Part shown: in pieces, positions 33,483 to 42,089 of the stretch
How positions within the stretch are numbered: position 1 is the stretch's first letter
Layout of the letters: each line of letters begins with the position of its first letter
Assembly: GCF_009707325.1 (NCBI RefSeq)
Contig: NZ_CP046103.1
Coordinates: 3,395,610-3,459,609 of the forward strand
Direction of reading: 5' to 3'
DNA length: 64,000 nucleotides
Origin: Pseudomonas sp. IB20
GTDB lineage: Bacteria; Pseudomonadota; Gammaproteobacteria; Pseudomonadales; Pseudomonadaceae
Notes under the pieces: generated by a model
What the model was told of the DNA's origin: nothing
The model's database searches: none
The model's input: only the letters and a program-made list of their open reading frames with translations
Made by a program: the position numbers and the translations under genes

Positions 33483-34436
33483 AGGCGTCCCCGCTTCATA
33501 TTTGCCCCAGATACGCCGCAGATGCCGCGCCGAACCAAAGCCGGCGCGCTCGGCAACGGTTTCAATGTCCAGGGTCGATTCAACCAGTAATTCACGCGCC
33601 ACGGTCAACCGCAGTTGGTGCAGGTAATCCAGCGGGCTGATGCCGACGTGCTCGTGAAATAACCGCGCCAGGTGGCGGCTGCTGGTGTAGGCCAGGCCGG
33701 CCATACGTGTGACGGTCCACGGCTCACACGGGGATGCGGCGATGGCGTCCTGCACCCGATGCACGGCGGGATGCAGGTGGTTGCGCCCGGCCAGCCATGG
33801 CGACAACTGCGGGTCGGCGCCGCTGCGGCGCATGTACACCACCATGTCCCGCGCCACCGCGCAGGCCAGCCGTGGCCCGGCCAGTTCGGCGACCAAATGC
33901 AGCATCAAGTCGATGCCCGCTGTAACGCCAGCGCTGCAACTGATATTGCCATCGGTGACGTACAGGCGGTTTTCCAATACCCGGGCCTTTGGCGCCATGG
34001 TTTGCAAAATAGGGCACAGCGCGTGGTGAGTGGTGCACTGGCGCCCGTCGAGCAACCCTGCACGGGCGGCGCTCAAGGCACCGGCACACACGCACACCAG
34101 CCGTTCGCCGGAGGGCGCGAACACGGTTTGCAGCCACTGGGTCAGTTTATTGCTGGCCGACTCGAACACCTGCTGACGTGCCCGGGTGACCTTCGAGGTG
34201 GAGCCCACCAACACCACCAACGTGCCGGGCGCCAGGCTTGGCGGCAATGGCGCCAACCCGCTCAAGGGCAAGCCGATAGAGGTTTGCAGCGACTCCACCG
34301 GGCTGACGTACTGCAAGTCGAAGTCGATGGCCGCCGGGGCTTCGGCTTGAGCCGCCAGGCGCAGCACTTCGGCGGGGCCGGCCAGGTCGAGCATCAGCAC
34401 GTTGGGCAACAGCACGAACAGCACCGGCACGCTCAT
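33453..34436 (-). CDS. GlxA-family AraC-type transcriptional regulator
   Basis: A 327-aa regulator: N-terminal DJ-1/PfpI-like domain (VLFVLLPNVLMLDLAGPAEV, and the nucleophile-elbow-like VCVCAGALSAARAGLLDGR) and C-terminal AraC double HTH (VTRMAGLAYTSSRHLARLFHEHVGISPLDYL; ETVAERAGFGSARHLRRIW). Start 34436 (MSVPVLFVLLP). It directly follows the cysteine hydrolase gene (5-base gap), so the two are probably co-expressed. Confidence 0.92.
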   Translation of the reverse strand: MSVPVLFVLLPNVLMLDLAGPAEVLRLAAQAEAPAAIDFDLQYVSPVESLQTSIGLPLSGLAPLPPSLAPGTLVVLVGSTSKVTRARQQVFESASNKLTQWLQTVFAPSGERLVCVCAGALSAARAGLLDGRQCTTHHALCPILQTMAPKARVLENRLYVTDGNISCSAGVTAGIDLMLHLVAELAGPRLACAVARDMVVYMRRSGADPQLSPWLAGRNHLHPAVHRVQDAIAASPCEPWTVTRMAGLAYTSSRHLARLFHEHVGISPLDYLHQLRLTVARELLVESTLDIETVAERAGFGSARHLRRIWGKYEAGTPSAGRVSSAG

Positions 34437-34440
34437 AGGT

Positions 34441-34983
34441 TCAACCTTCCAGTGCCTGGGCCACGCTGGCAATGCGCGCGAAACGCCCTTCCAGCACCAA
34501 CTCCGTACGCTCGCGGATCTCGGCTGCGGTGTAGACCCGGCCACTGCGTGCGTGGGTCATCGGGAAGGTCATGGTCGCCTCGCTGACAAAATCCACATTG
34601 AGGCCGCTGTCCGAGGCCTGCCGTGTGGTGGTTTCACAGCACTGTTCGGTGCGAATGCCACTGATGATCACCGTCGTCACGCCCATCTCCGTGAGCCGCG
34701 CAGCCAGGGGCGTGCCGGCAAAAGCGCTGTGGTAGCGCTTGTGAATGATCAAGTCGGGGTTGATCGACAATTCGCTCAACGCCCGCACGTTGCCGGAGGC
34801 CAGGGAAAAATGCCCTTGGTCCTCGACATGCAAGACTTGTATCACCGGGATGCCGTGTTGAACACACCCATCGATGAGCGCCTGTTGTTTTTCCAGGTAA
34901 GCCGGCAGGTCATTTTCGGACCAGTAGGTTGAATGGCGGAACGAATGTTGGGCATCGATAACGATAAGGGCTTTGCGGTTCAT
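34441..34983 (-). CDS. Isochorismatase-family cysteine hydrolase
   Basis: A 180-aa hydrolase of the nicotinamidase/isochorismatase fold. Catalytic triad pattern: Asp in ALIVIDAQHSF, Lys in LIIHKRYHSAF, Cys in GIRTEQCCETTTRQA. Start 34983 gives MNRKALIVIDAQ, standard for the family. Paired with a GlxA-type regulator, a frequent arrangement. Substrate unknown. Confidence 0.9.
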   Translation of the reverse strand: MNRKALIVIDAQHSFRHSTYWSENDLPAYLEKQQALIDGCVQHGIPVIQVLHVEDQGHFSLASGNVRALSELSINPDLIIHKRYHSAFAGTPLAARLTEMGVTTVIISGIRTEQCCETTTRQASDSGLNVDFVSEATMTFPMTHARSGRVYTAAEIRERTELVLEGRFARIASVAQALEG

Positions 34984-35122
34984 GAGGGGGCCTTCTGGCT
35001 GGCTGATCAGTGAATGATGCAAGCCATACTAGGCACTCAGACAGGTGAGCAACAGGCTCATGCCGGACCACTTCAGGACGGATTCGGACATGCGTTTCAG
35101 CATGGCCAGGCACAGGGTGCAA

Positions 35123-35548
35123 TCACTTGGCGAACAGCTGGCTCATGTCCTTGAACGCTTTGAACTCCAGCGCGTTGCCGCACGGGTCAAACAGAAACAT
35201 CGTGGCTTGCTCGCCGACCTGGCCTTGGAAGCGGATGTAGGGTTCGATCACAAACTGGGTTTCACGTGCCCTGAGCCGATCGGCCAAGGCTTCCCACTGC
35301 TCCCATTGCAGGATGATGCCGAAATGCGGGACCGGTACATCGTGACCATCGACGGGGTTTGAGTGCACCGATTCCTGAGTGTCAGTCTTGGGGTGTTGAT
35401 GGATGACGAACTGGTGGCCGTAAAAGTCGAAATCGACCCATTGCGCGCTGGAGCGGCCCTCGGAGAGCCCAAACACCTCGCCATAGAAGTGGCGAGCGGC
35501 AGCGAGGTCGTAGACGGGAATAGCTAAATGAAAGGGCGAAAGGCTCAC
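35123..35548 (-). CDS. VOC-family (glyoxalase/dioxygenase-like) protein
   Basis: A 141-aa protein starting [28 protein letters not shown], with His7 as likely metal ligand. [15 protein letters not shown] and [15 protein letters not shown] give further ligand candidates (His and the last Glu). Two VOC modules; reaction not predictable. Stands alone between the isochorismatase-like and LysR genes. Confidence 0.85.
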   Translation of the reverse strand: MSLSPFHLAIPVYDLAAARHFYGEVFGLSEGRSSAQWVDFDFYGHQFVIHQHPKTDTQESVHSNPVDGHDVPVPHFGIILQWEQWEALADRLRARETQFVIEPYIRFQGQVGEQATMFLFDPCGNALEFKAFKDMSQLFAK

Positions 35549-35658
35549 GGTGGCTACCTGCAGGTTCTGTTATTCAGAACGCGATTCTTCACCAGAAAGC
35601 CCCTGCGATAAAGCGCATATCTTTCGCCCTGAGCCTCAATTTTTTTGATGCTCGCGCC

Positions 35659-36534
35659 CTACTTCGGCGCCCCCAGCACTTCTATGACGCACGCCCGGAA
35701 TAACGCGAAGAGCGGCAGTTGGCGCTGGGTGTACTTGGTCAGCAGCACGATTTCACGATAGAACGTGAGCGTGTCCAATCGCAAAACCCGCACGTCGCTG
35801 CCGTGTTCCAACCACAAGCCGGCCATCGGTACCAGGGACACGCCGAGGCCGCTTTGGACCATCTTGACGATGGCGTCCAGCTCGTCGAGTTCCAGTGCCT
35901 GTTGCGTCTGGATCTTGTGTTCCTTGAGAAACTGCGTGACCTGGCGCCCGCCGAATGAACCGCGGTCGTAACGTACAAAGGGCTGCTCACGCAGGATCTG
36001 CAACGGGTCATCGCCCGGTACGTCTTTGGCGGTGATCAGCACAAAAGGCTCGCGGGCGATGACCTCGATATTCAGGTCCTTGGGCAGGTTGAACGGCGGG
36101 TGGATCATGATCGCCAGGTCCAGCTCGCCGGCATCGACCTGGCTGAGCAGGTTCAGCGAAACCCCCGGCACCAGGTTGACCTCGATGAACGGCGCGCGGC
36201 GCTTAAGCGCCACCAGCGCCTGGGGCAGAAGGCCGGTTTGCACACTGCCGATGGCGCCGATGCGCAACGAACCGTGGAAGTCGTTGGCGCTGTCGGGGGT
36301 ACCCATGCGCGAGAAGATGTCGAGGATTTCCTCCGCCAGCGGCACCGCGCGCTGCCCCGCTGAGTTGAGGGTGGCGGAGCGGCCGGTGCGGTCGAACAGC
36401 TTTACCCCGAGCGCGTCTTCAAGGTGTTTGATTTGTGCGCTCACGGCCGATTGCGTCAGCCCCACCTGCTGGCCGGCGGCGGCAAAGGTGCCGCGCCGCG
36501 CCGCGCTCACGAAGGTTCTCAACTCTCTGATCAT
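35659..36534 (-). CDS. LysR-family transcriptional regulator
   Basis: A 291-aa regulator. HTH MIRELRTFVSAARRGTFAAAGQQVGLTQSAVSAQIKHLEDALG, then an effector-binding domain. It lies 22 bp after the YeeE-like transporter gene on the same strand and is likely in the same transcript, so it may respond to the transported sulfur compound. Effector unknown. Confidence 0.9.
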   Translation of the reverse strand: MIRELRTFVSAARRGTFAAAGQQVGLTQSAVSAQIKHLEDALGVKLFDRTGRSATLNSAGQRAVPLAEEILDIFSRMGTPDSANDFHGSLRIGAIGSVQTGLLPQALVALKRRAPFIEVNLVPGVSLNLLSQVDAGELDLAIMIHPPFNLPKDLNIEVIAREPFVLITAKDVPGDDPLQILREQPFVRYDRGSFGGRQVTQFLKEHKIQTQQALELDELDAIVKMVQSGLGVSLVPMAGLWLEHGSDVRVLRLDTLTFYREIVLLTKYTQRQLPLFALFRACVIEVLGAPK

Positions 36535-36556
36535 GCCGGTTACCTCACTGGTTCAC

Positions 36557-37768
36557 TCAGCAGCCGTTCAACGCCACCTGCGGGCGCTCGCCCGCAAAGA
36601 ACAACGGACGCAGCCGCACGCCCACGCTGTTACCGATAAACGCCGCCACCAACCACACCCAGCCATGCAGGCTGCCCGAGGCGATGCCACTGAAGTACGC
36701 GCCGATATTGCAACCGTACGCCAAGCGCGAGCCGTAGCCCAGCAACAAGCCACCGATCACCGCCGCCACCAGCGAACGCGCCGGAATGTTCAGGCTCGGC
36801 GCAAAACGCCCGGCCAGGCCTGCCGCCAACAGCGCACCGAGGACGATGCCGATGTCCATGACGCTGGTGATGTCTTCCCACACCGGCGCGGCCAGGGCCT
36901 TGGCATTGCCCGGCATTTGCCAGAACGCCCAGTTGGCCACATCCACACCCAGACCGCTGGCGACTTTGGCGCCCCACAGCGCGAACGCCGAGGTGATGCC
37001 CCACGGCCGCCCGGCCAGTGCCAGGGTCGCGTAGTTGAGCAGCGCCAGGCCAATCGCGCCCCACACCAACGGCCAGGGCCCGCGCAAGAAACGGCGCCAG
37101 CCTGTGTGTTCGCTGGTGACGCGCGCTTCAAGCTGGCCATGACGACCCTTCTCGATGCGAACGCTGACCGCTGCGATGATCGCGAACACGGCCAAGCTCA
37201 AGAGCAATGCCGGCACTACGCCGAAGCTTTTGACGATGGAAACCGCTGGGAACGACGGCAATGCGAACCACCAATCGACATGGTGGGTCGCAATCAACGA
37301 GCCGCAGATAAAGAAGAATAACGTCACCAACATGCGCGCATTGCCGCCACCCACGGTGAACAAAGTGCCCGAGGCGCAACCGCCGCCCAACTGCATGCCG
37401 ATGCCGAAAATAAACGCACCAAACACCACCGATACCCCGGCCGGCGCCACCAGCCCGACCACCGGCTGGCCAAACAATGTACCCGCCCCTAGCGCTGGGA
37501 AAAACAGCACGACCGCCACCGCCAGCATCACCATCTGTGCGCGCAAACCAGCGCCGCGCCGATCATTGATGAATACACGCCAGGCCGACGTGAAGCCGAA
37601 GGCGGCGTGGTACAGGGTCAAGCCCAGCGCCGCGCCGACCACCAGCAACAGCACCTGGCGCGAGCCGACGCTGTTCTGCAGGAACACGGCGCCCACCACC
37701 AGGATGATAAACGCCAGCAGTGGCGCGATGGGCTTACGCGCGGGGGGCAGGGAAAGGGAGGTGCTCAT
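36557..37768 (-). CDS. YeeE/YedE (TsuA-like) sulfur-compound transporter
   Basis: A 403-aa inner-membrane protein with about ten helices. Two conserved cysteine-glycine motifs are present: MQLGGGCASGTLFTVGGGN and LAYGCNIGAYFSGIASGSLHGW, as in the thiosulfate carrier TsuA (YeeE). It probably imports thiosulfate or a related sulfur species. Start 37768 (MSTSLSLPPARK) gives a short cytoplasmic N-terminus; the upstream extension is not protein-like. No TsuB/TusA partner next to it. Confidence 0.87.
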   Translation of the reverse strand: MSTSLSLPPARKPIAPLLAFIILVVGAVFLQNSVGSRQVLLLVVGAALGLTLYHAAFGFTSAWRVFINDRRGAGLRAQMVMLAVAVVLFFPALGAGTLFGQPVVGLVAPAGVSVVFGAFIFGIGMQLGGGCASGTLFTVGGGNARMLVTLFFFICGSLIATHHVDWWFALPSFPAVSIVKSFGVVPALLLSLAVFAIIAAVSVRIEKGRHGQLEARVTSEHTGWRRFLRGPWPLVWGAIGLALLNYATLALAGRPWGITSAFALWGAKVASGLGVDVANWAFWQMPGNAKALAAPVWEDITSVMDIGIVLGALLAAGLAGRFAPSLNIPARSLVAAVIGGLLLGYGSRLAYGCNIGAYFSGIASGSLHGWVWLVAAFIGNSVGVRLRPLFFAGERPQVALNGC

Positions 37769-37885
37769 GGGGAGTCTCGGTGTGTTTGAATGGGGTAGGT
37801 ATGATGGCATGGAATCCGGACGCCAAGGCCAACAGGTCGAGTGTGGGAGTCTTGCGTGTTTTCTGAATGAATAGAACGAGTTCAC

Positions 37886-38054
37886 ATGGGCAATACACCG
37901 AAACTGGAAATCGAGCGTACCGCGGCTTGGCCAAGCGTTCTACAACCATTTCCAACTGCACAAACTCAACGATCAGGCGTCCATTTGCGCACTCCATGGC
38001 AGCGATGGAGAGAAAGCGAAGGCCGCGATTTTGCGGCTGTTTGAAATCAAGTGA
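37886..38054 (+). pseudogene. Small gene, probably frameshifted
   Basis: An ATG at 37886 starts MGNTPKLEIE, but the protein-like continuation lies in another frame: RLGQAFYNHFQLHKLN, DQASICALHGSDGEKA, KAAILRLFEIK, stop at 38052-38054. One base difference near 37917 would join them into about 55 residues. No family recognised. It precedes the MFS gene by 58 bp. Confidence 0.4.
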
Positions 38055-38112
38055 TCTTTTAGCGAACCGGCCATCATCGAGTGGCCCGACAACCGGAGGA
38101 ACTAACGCCCTC

Positions 38113-39330
38113 ATGAGTGTCCTCGGCACGTTCCGTTCCCTGCGCAGCCCCAACTACCGCATCTGGGCCGCCGGTGCGCTGGTGTCCAACGTCGGCACCT
38201 GGATGCAACGCACCGCCCAGGATTGGCTGGTGCTCACCCAACTCACTCCGCACAACGCCGCCGCCGTGGGGATCGTCATGGCACTGCAGTTCGGGCCGCA
38301 GTTGTTGTTGCTGCCGTGGACCGGGTTTGCCGCCGACCACTACGACCAGCGCAAGCTGCTGATCGCCACCCAGGCGGTCATGGGCCTGCTGGCGCTGACG
38401 CTGGGGGTATTCACCATCACAGGCTTCGTGCAGCTCTGGCACGTGTACGTGTTTGCGTTTTTATCCGGCTGCGCCTCGGCATTCGATGCGCCGGTGCGGC
38501 AGATTTTCGTGGCCGAACTGGTGGGCGAGAAAGATTTGTCCAACGCCATCGCGCTCAACTCCACCTCGTTCAACATGGCGCGCATGATCGGCCCGGCCGT
38601 GGCGGGCGTGACCATCGCCTCAGTCGGCACCGGCTGGGCGTTCCTGCTTAATGGCTCGAGCTTTTTTGCGGTGCTGGCGTCGCTGTTTTTCCTGCGCGTG
38701 TCCAGCCAACACATCAAGGTGCGCGCGCTGCGGACCAAAGGCAGCCTCACCGAGGGCATGCGTTATGTGTGGGCGCGGCCGGACCTGAAGGCGATCTTGC
38801 TGATGCTGTTTCTAATCGGCACCTTCGGCATGAACTTCCCGATTTTCATCTCGACCATGGCCGTCACCGAATTCCATGCCGATGCACGTGGCTACGGCCT
38901 GCTGACCTCGACCCTGGCCATCGGCACCATCGCCGGCGCGCTGATTGCCGCCGGCAGTGAGCGACCGCAGTTCAAGTCACTGCTGACCGGCGCGGCGGTG
39001 TTTGGCTTTGGTTGCATACTCGCAGCGTTGGCACCGAACTACTGGATGTTCGCGATTGCGCTGGTGATCATCGGCGTGGGTGCCATGACCTTCAGCAACA
39101 CCACCAACAGCCTGATGCAACTCACCACCGAGCCCGCCATGCGCGGACGCGTGATCGCTCTGCGCGTCGCCGTCGCCCTCGGTGGCACGCCGATTGGTGC
39201 GCCCATCGTCGGCTGGGTGGCCGACCACCTCGGCCCGCGCTGGGCGCTGGTGGTTGGCGCGGTGTCGGGCATCCTGGCGGTTGGCGTGGCGCTCTACACC
39301 CTGAAGCGTCAGCTGGACCGGCCCAAATAG
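38113..39330 (+). CDS. MFS transporter (EntS/MFS_3-type exporter)
   Basis: A 405-aa, 12-helix major facilitator. Begins MSVLGTFRSLRSPNYRIWAAGALVSNVGTWMQRTAQDWLV, the MFS_3 signature, with FAADHYDQRKLL as the motif A loop and DAPVRQIFVAELVG after helix 4. Members export siderophores, drugs or metabolites. The start is preceded by cggaggaac. Substrate unknown. Confidence 0.88.
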   Translation: MSVLGTFRSLRSPNYRIWAAGALVSNVGTWMQRTAQDWLVLTQLTPHNAAAVGIVMALQFGPQLLLLPWTGFAADHYDQRKLLIATQAVMGLLALTLGVFTITGFVQLWHVYVFAFLSGCASAFDAPVRQIFVAELVGEKDLSNAIALNSTSFNMARMIGPAVAGVTIASVGTGWAFLLNGSSFFAVLASLFFLRVSSQHIKVRALRTKGSLTEGMRYVWARPDLKAILLMLFLIGTFGMNFPIFISTMAVTEFHADARGYGLLTSTLAIGTIAGALIAAGSERPQFKSLLTGAAVFGFGCILAALAPNYWMFAIALVIIGVGAMTFSNTTNSLMQLTTEPAMRGRVIALRVAVALGGTPIGAPIVGWVADHLGPRWALVVGAVSGILAVGVALYTLKRQLDRPK

Positions 39331-39350
39331 CGCCTGCACACACCGCCTTG

Positions 39351-39406
39351 TATAGGGGGGTGGGGTATGCAATGATGCGCCCCATCATAGGTAGGGGGGG
39401 TATATT
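39351..39406. promoter_or_regulatory. Two G-tract operators for DmeR
   Basis: tataggggggtggggtatgc (39351-39370) and atag-gtaggggggg-tatatt (39387-39406) are G-tracts flanked by ta-rich half-sites, as in RcnR/DmeR/FrmR-family operators. The second touches the GTG start of dmeR, so binding would block transcription and translation of dmeRF. Confidence 0.7.
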
Positions 39407-39682
39407 GTGGGCCATATTGCCGCAAACAAAGACAGCCTGATCAAGCGCGTCAAACGCATCGCCGGGCAGCTACAGGCGGTTGAAAAAGCCTTGGAGTCGG
39501 ACCTCGACTGCGCCAAAACCCTGCACCTGGTGGCCGCCACACGCGGCGCCATCAACGGTTTGATGGAAGAAATCATCGAAGACCACGCCAGAGCCCATGT
39601 GGCCGACCCCGCCCTCAGCGAGGAAGCCCGCGCCCGTGGCGTCGAAGAGCTGCTGGAAGCCATTCGGCGGTATTCCAAATGA
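39407..39682 (+). CDS. dmeR: DmeR/RcnR-family metal-sensing repressor
   Basis: A 91-aa all-helical repressor of the CsoR/RcnR/FrmR family. Reads SLIKRVKRIAGQLQAVEKAL, a central Cys-His region (DLDCAKTLHLVAATRGAINGL) with the metal-sensing Cys35-like and His positions, and EIIEDHARAHV. Starts with GTG at 39407 inside its own operator. Its stop overlaps the dmeF start (ATGA). It probably represses dmeRF until Co or Ni binds. Confidence 0.9.
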   Translation: MGHIAANKDSLIKRVKRIAGQLQAVEKALESDLDCAKTLHLVAATRGAINGLMEEIIEDHARAHVADPALSEEARARGVEELLEAIRRYSK

Positions 39683-40587
39683 ACGCCGCCCATAGCGCTC
39701 ACACCCACGAACATGTGTTCCTCGGCTCGGCCCACGACGAAAACGCCAAACGCACCCTGTGGGTCGTGATGTTGACGGTGGTGATGATGGTCGCGGAAAT
39801 TGCCGCCGGGGCCTTGACCGGTTCCATGGCGTTGCTGGCGGACGGCTTTCACATGGCCACCCACGCGGGCGCGTTGGGCATTGCCGCTGCGGCCTACGCC
39901 TACGCCAAACGCAATGCGAGCAACTCACGCTACAGCTTTGGCACCGGCAAAGTCGGCGACCTGGGCGGGTTCGCCTCGGCGCTTATCCTGGCGCTGGTGT
40001 CGCTGGGTATCGGTGTCGAGTCGGTGATGCGCTTGCTGCAGCCTACCGAAGTACAGTTCGGTACCGCCACGCTGATTGCGGTGGTGGGGTTGGCGGTGAA
40101 CATCGTCAGCGCGCTGTTGCTGGGCCACGGTCACAGCCATGGGCACGATCATGATCACGACCATCATGGTCACGACAACAACATGCGCTCAGCCTACGTG
40201 CATGTGCTCGCCGATGCGCTGACCTCCGTGCTCGCCATCGCCGCGTTACTGGCTGGGCGTTATCTGGGCTGGGTGTGGCTGGACCCGGCGATGGGCATCG
40301 TCGGCGCCGTGGTGATTGCGCGATGGTCCTGGAGCTTGATGCGCACCACCGCCGGCGTGTTGCTGGACCAAACCGATGAACACGTCGCCGCCGAGATCCG
40401 CGAACTCGTCGAACAACCTGGCGATGCGACGATTACCGATCTGCACGTGTGGCGCGTGGGCCCGGACGCACATGCCGCCATCGTCAGCGTCGTTGGCCGC
40501 TCGACCATAGACGCCGAGAGCATTCGCGAGCGCCTCAAACCGGTCCATGAAGTGAGCCACCTCACCGTTGAATTTCGTGCGGCCTAG
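39679..40587 (+). CDS. dmeF: DmeF-type cation diffusion facilitator (Co/Ni efflux)
   Basis: A 302-aa inner-membrane metal exporter. Six helices; metal-site pairs in LLADGFHMATHAGAL (HxxxD-like, helix 2) and YVHVLADALTSVLAI (helix 5). Histidine-rich loop GHGHSHGHDHDHDHHGH between helices 4 and 5 and an N-terminal AHSAHTHEHVF, both typical of DmeF. Co-translated with dmeR. Confers cobalt and nickel tolerance. Confidence 0.93.
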   Translation: MNAAHSAHTHEHVFLGSAHDENAKRTLWVVMLTVVMMVAEIAAGALTGSMALLADGFHMATHAGALGIAAAAYAYAKRNASNSRYSFGTGKVGDLGGFASALILALVSLGIGVESVMRLLQPTEVQFGTATLIAVVGLAVNIVSALLLGHGHSHGHDHDHDHHGHDNNMRSAYVHVLADALTSVLAIAALLAGRYLGWVWLDPAMGIVGAVVIARWSWSLMRTTAGVLLDQTDEHVAAEIRELVEQPGDATITDLHVWRVGPDAHAAIVSVVGRSTIDAESIRERLKPVHEVSHLTVEFRAA

Positions 40588-40619
40588 CTGCGCGCCCTTG
40601 ATCAAACCCAGGTGAGACC

Positions 40620-40799
40620 TTGGCTAAAGATATCGAAAACCCGTGCATCTCCACCTGCCAACTCAGCGGCGATCTATGCGTCAGTTGCGGGCGGAGCAAG
40701 GACGACATTCGCAAATGGAAACGCATGAAGCGTCCGGAAAAGATGGCCGCCGTGCAGCGTGCGACATTGCGGTTAAAGGCGTTGAAAAAGACCCAATAG
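40620..40799 (+). CDS. DUF1289 family zinc-ribbon-like protein
   Basis: A 59-aa protein from a TTG start: (M)AKDIENPCISTCQLSGDLCV then SCGRSKDDIRKWKRM. The Cys pattern CxxxC-x6-CxxC and the R-x-x-x-D-I-x-x-W end are the DUF1289 signature. Function unknown; probably a small metal-binding protein. Lies 32 bp after dmeF and may share its transcript. Confidence 0.85.
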   Translation: MAKDIENPCISTCQLSGDLCVSCGRSKDDIRKWKRMKRPEKMAAVQRATLRLKALKKTQ

Positions 40800-40832
40800 G
40801 GCTGGCGCTGCCGCCAGCCTTCGGGGCTCACA

Positions 40833-41699
40833 TCAGGTGCGCCCCACCGAGCCGGTAACCGGCAAATCACCCAGCAGCTTAAGCCCGGTACTCTTCACAA
40901 AGGTGTCGTAGTCCATCGGCTTCTGGATGCGCGTTTCAGCGTTGGGCAGCACATAGGCCCAGGCGCGTTTCGACGAGGCGTCGTAGACCAGCTTGAACAG
41001 ACGCGTGGGCACCCAGACCTTGTTGTTACCGACGGTGCTGTAACCCGCATCAAACAGTGGGCCGGTGAACACAAACACATTGCCGCCGGCACGCACGGCG
41101 AACTTGCGCACGTCCGCCTCGACCTTGCTCCAGATCTTGCGGTTGTTGGTGGGGTCTTGCGGCACCATGTTCGACAGCGCGAAGGATTGCGCCATGGCAT
41201 TCGCACTCGGGGCGTCGGCAGCCGGGGACTGATGGCCACGGTCCACGGCCGGGTGTTGGCTGCGGTAGTCGCTCAACTCGGCGCGAGCGCCTTTAGGGAT
41301 GCGCGGGTCCGGGTAGAACTGGTTGGTGCGCTCTTCACCCTTGGCGTTTTTCAGTTGGGCCGCATTCAAGCGTTCGACCACTACCAGTGGTGTCTTGCTG
41401 GTCTGCGAGTAAAGCACCGCAAAATTGTCCGAACACAACGCCATGGGCTTCATCGAAGTGGGCACGGTGGCGGTGTTGATTGGCCTGGCGCCAGGGAACA
41501 GATCGGCGCAGCTGGCAAACGAGGGTTGCTGTTGTTGGCTGGAATAGAGGCCGAGCGCCGCGCGCTGGCTGATCGAGCTTGAGCGGGAGGTGTGTTCCTG
41601 TGCGGGGGGCTTGATAAAGTCCAGCAACCCCCGGGCATCTGCCCCGGTGGAGAGCAGAACGAGAGCTGATAGCCCGAGTGCAATTTTGCGCAGGTGCAT
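40833..41699 (-). CDS. Secreted DNA/RNA non-specific endonuclease
   Basis: A 288-aa exported nuclease. Signal peptide MHLRKIALGLSALVLLSTGADA. The catalytic motif DRGHQSPAAD at about residue 154 carries the general-base His of the Serratia/NucA type; the metal-binding Asn is probably in SNMVPQDPTNNRKIW. Likely periplasmic or extracellular nucleic-acid degradation. Upstream at 41740 begins the 175-bp tandem duplication. Confidence 0.92.
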   Translation of the reverse strand: MHLRKIALGLSALVLLSTGADARGLLDFIKPPAQEHTSRSSSISQRAALGLYSSQQQQPSFASCADLFPGARPINTATVPTSMKPMALCSDNFAVLYSQTSKTPLVVVERLNAAQLKNAKGEERTNQFYPDPRIPKGARAELSDYRSQHPAVDRGHQSPAADAPSANAMAQSFALSNMVPQDPTNNRKIWSKVEADVRKFAVRAGGNVFVFTGPLFDAGYSTVGNNKVWVPTRLFKLVYDASSKRAWAYVLPNAETRIQKPMDYDTFVKSTGLKLLGDLPVTGSVGRT

Positions 41700-41739
41700 G
41701 CATGACTTCTTTGAAAGGGAGTAAGGCGTCAGGCTCCGA

Positions 41740-42089
41740 AAAACGGAGCCAAGTGGATGATATTGCAGGGGTTATTGACCTGACCAAGGCCTATTAGTGC
41801 CCGGCCACGAAGGGTTTTTCTGTGCCACGTGCGCCCGGCTTGAATCCATGGGCATGAGCGCTCCAGGCAATAGCAAACGCCATGGCGATCAACAGTGCCA
41901 TCGCCCAGGGAAACAAAACGGAGCCAAGTGGATGATATTGCAGGGGTTATTGACCTGACCAAGGCCTATTAGTGCCCGGCCACGAAGGGTTTTTCTGTGC
42001 CACGTGCGCCCGGCTTGAATCCATGGGCATGAGCGCTCCAGGCAATAGCAAACGCCATGGCGATCAACAGTGCCATCGCCCAGGGAAAC
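41740..42089. repeat. Exact tandem duplication, 2 x 175 bp
   Basis: 41740-41914 and 41915-42089 are identical and adjacent. The unit contains the last ~40 codons and stop of the MFS gene below plus downstream DNA, so 41794-41914 is a dead duplicate of the MFS C-terminus (ALLIAMAFAIAWSAHAHG...). Confidence 0.95.

Noticed and set aside
35029-35104. Short minus-strand peptide frame (about 24 aa)
   Set aside because: No ribosome site, no homology and hydrophobic end without context.
36026-37321. 431-codon plus-strand frame over LysR and YeeE
   Set aside because: Spans two minus-strand genes with strong family motifs; text is arginine- and histidine-rich shadow sequence.
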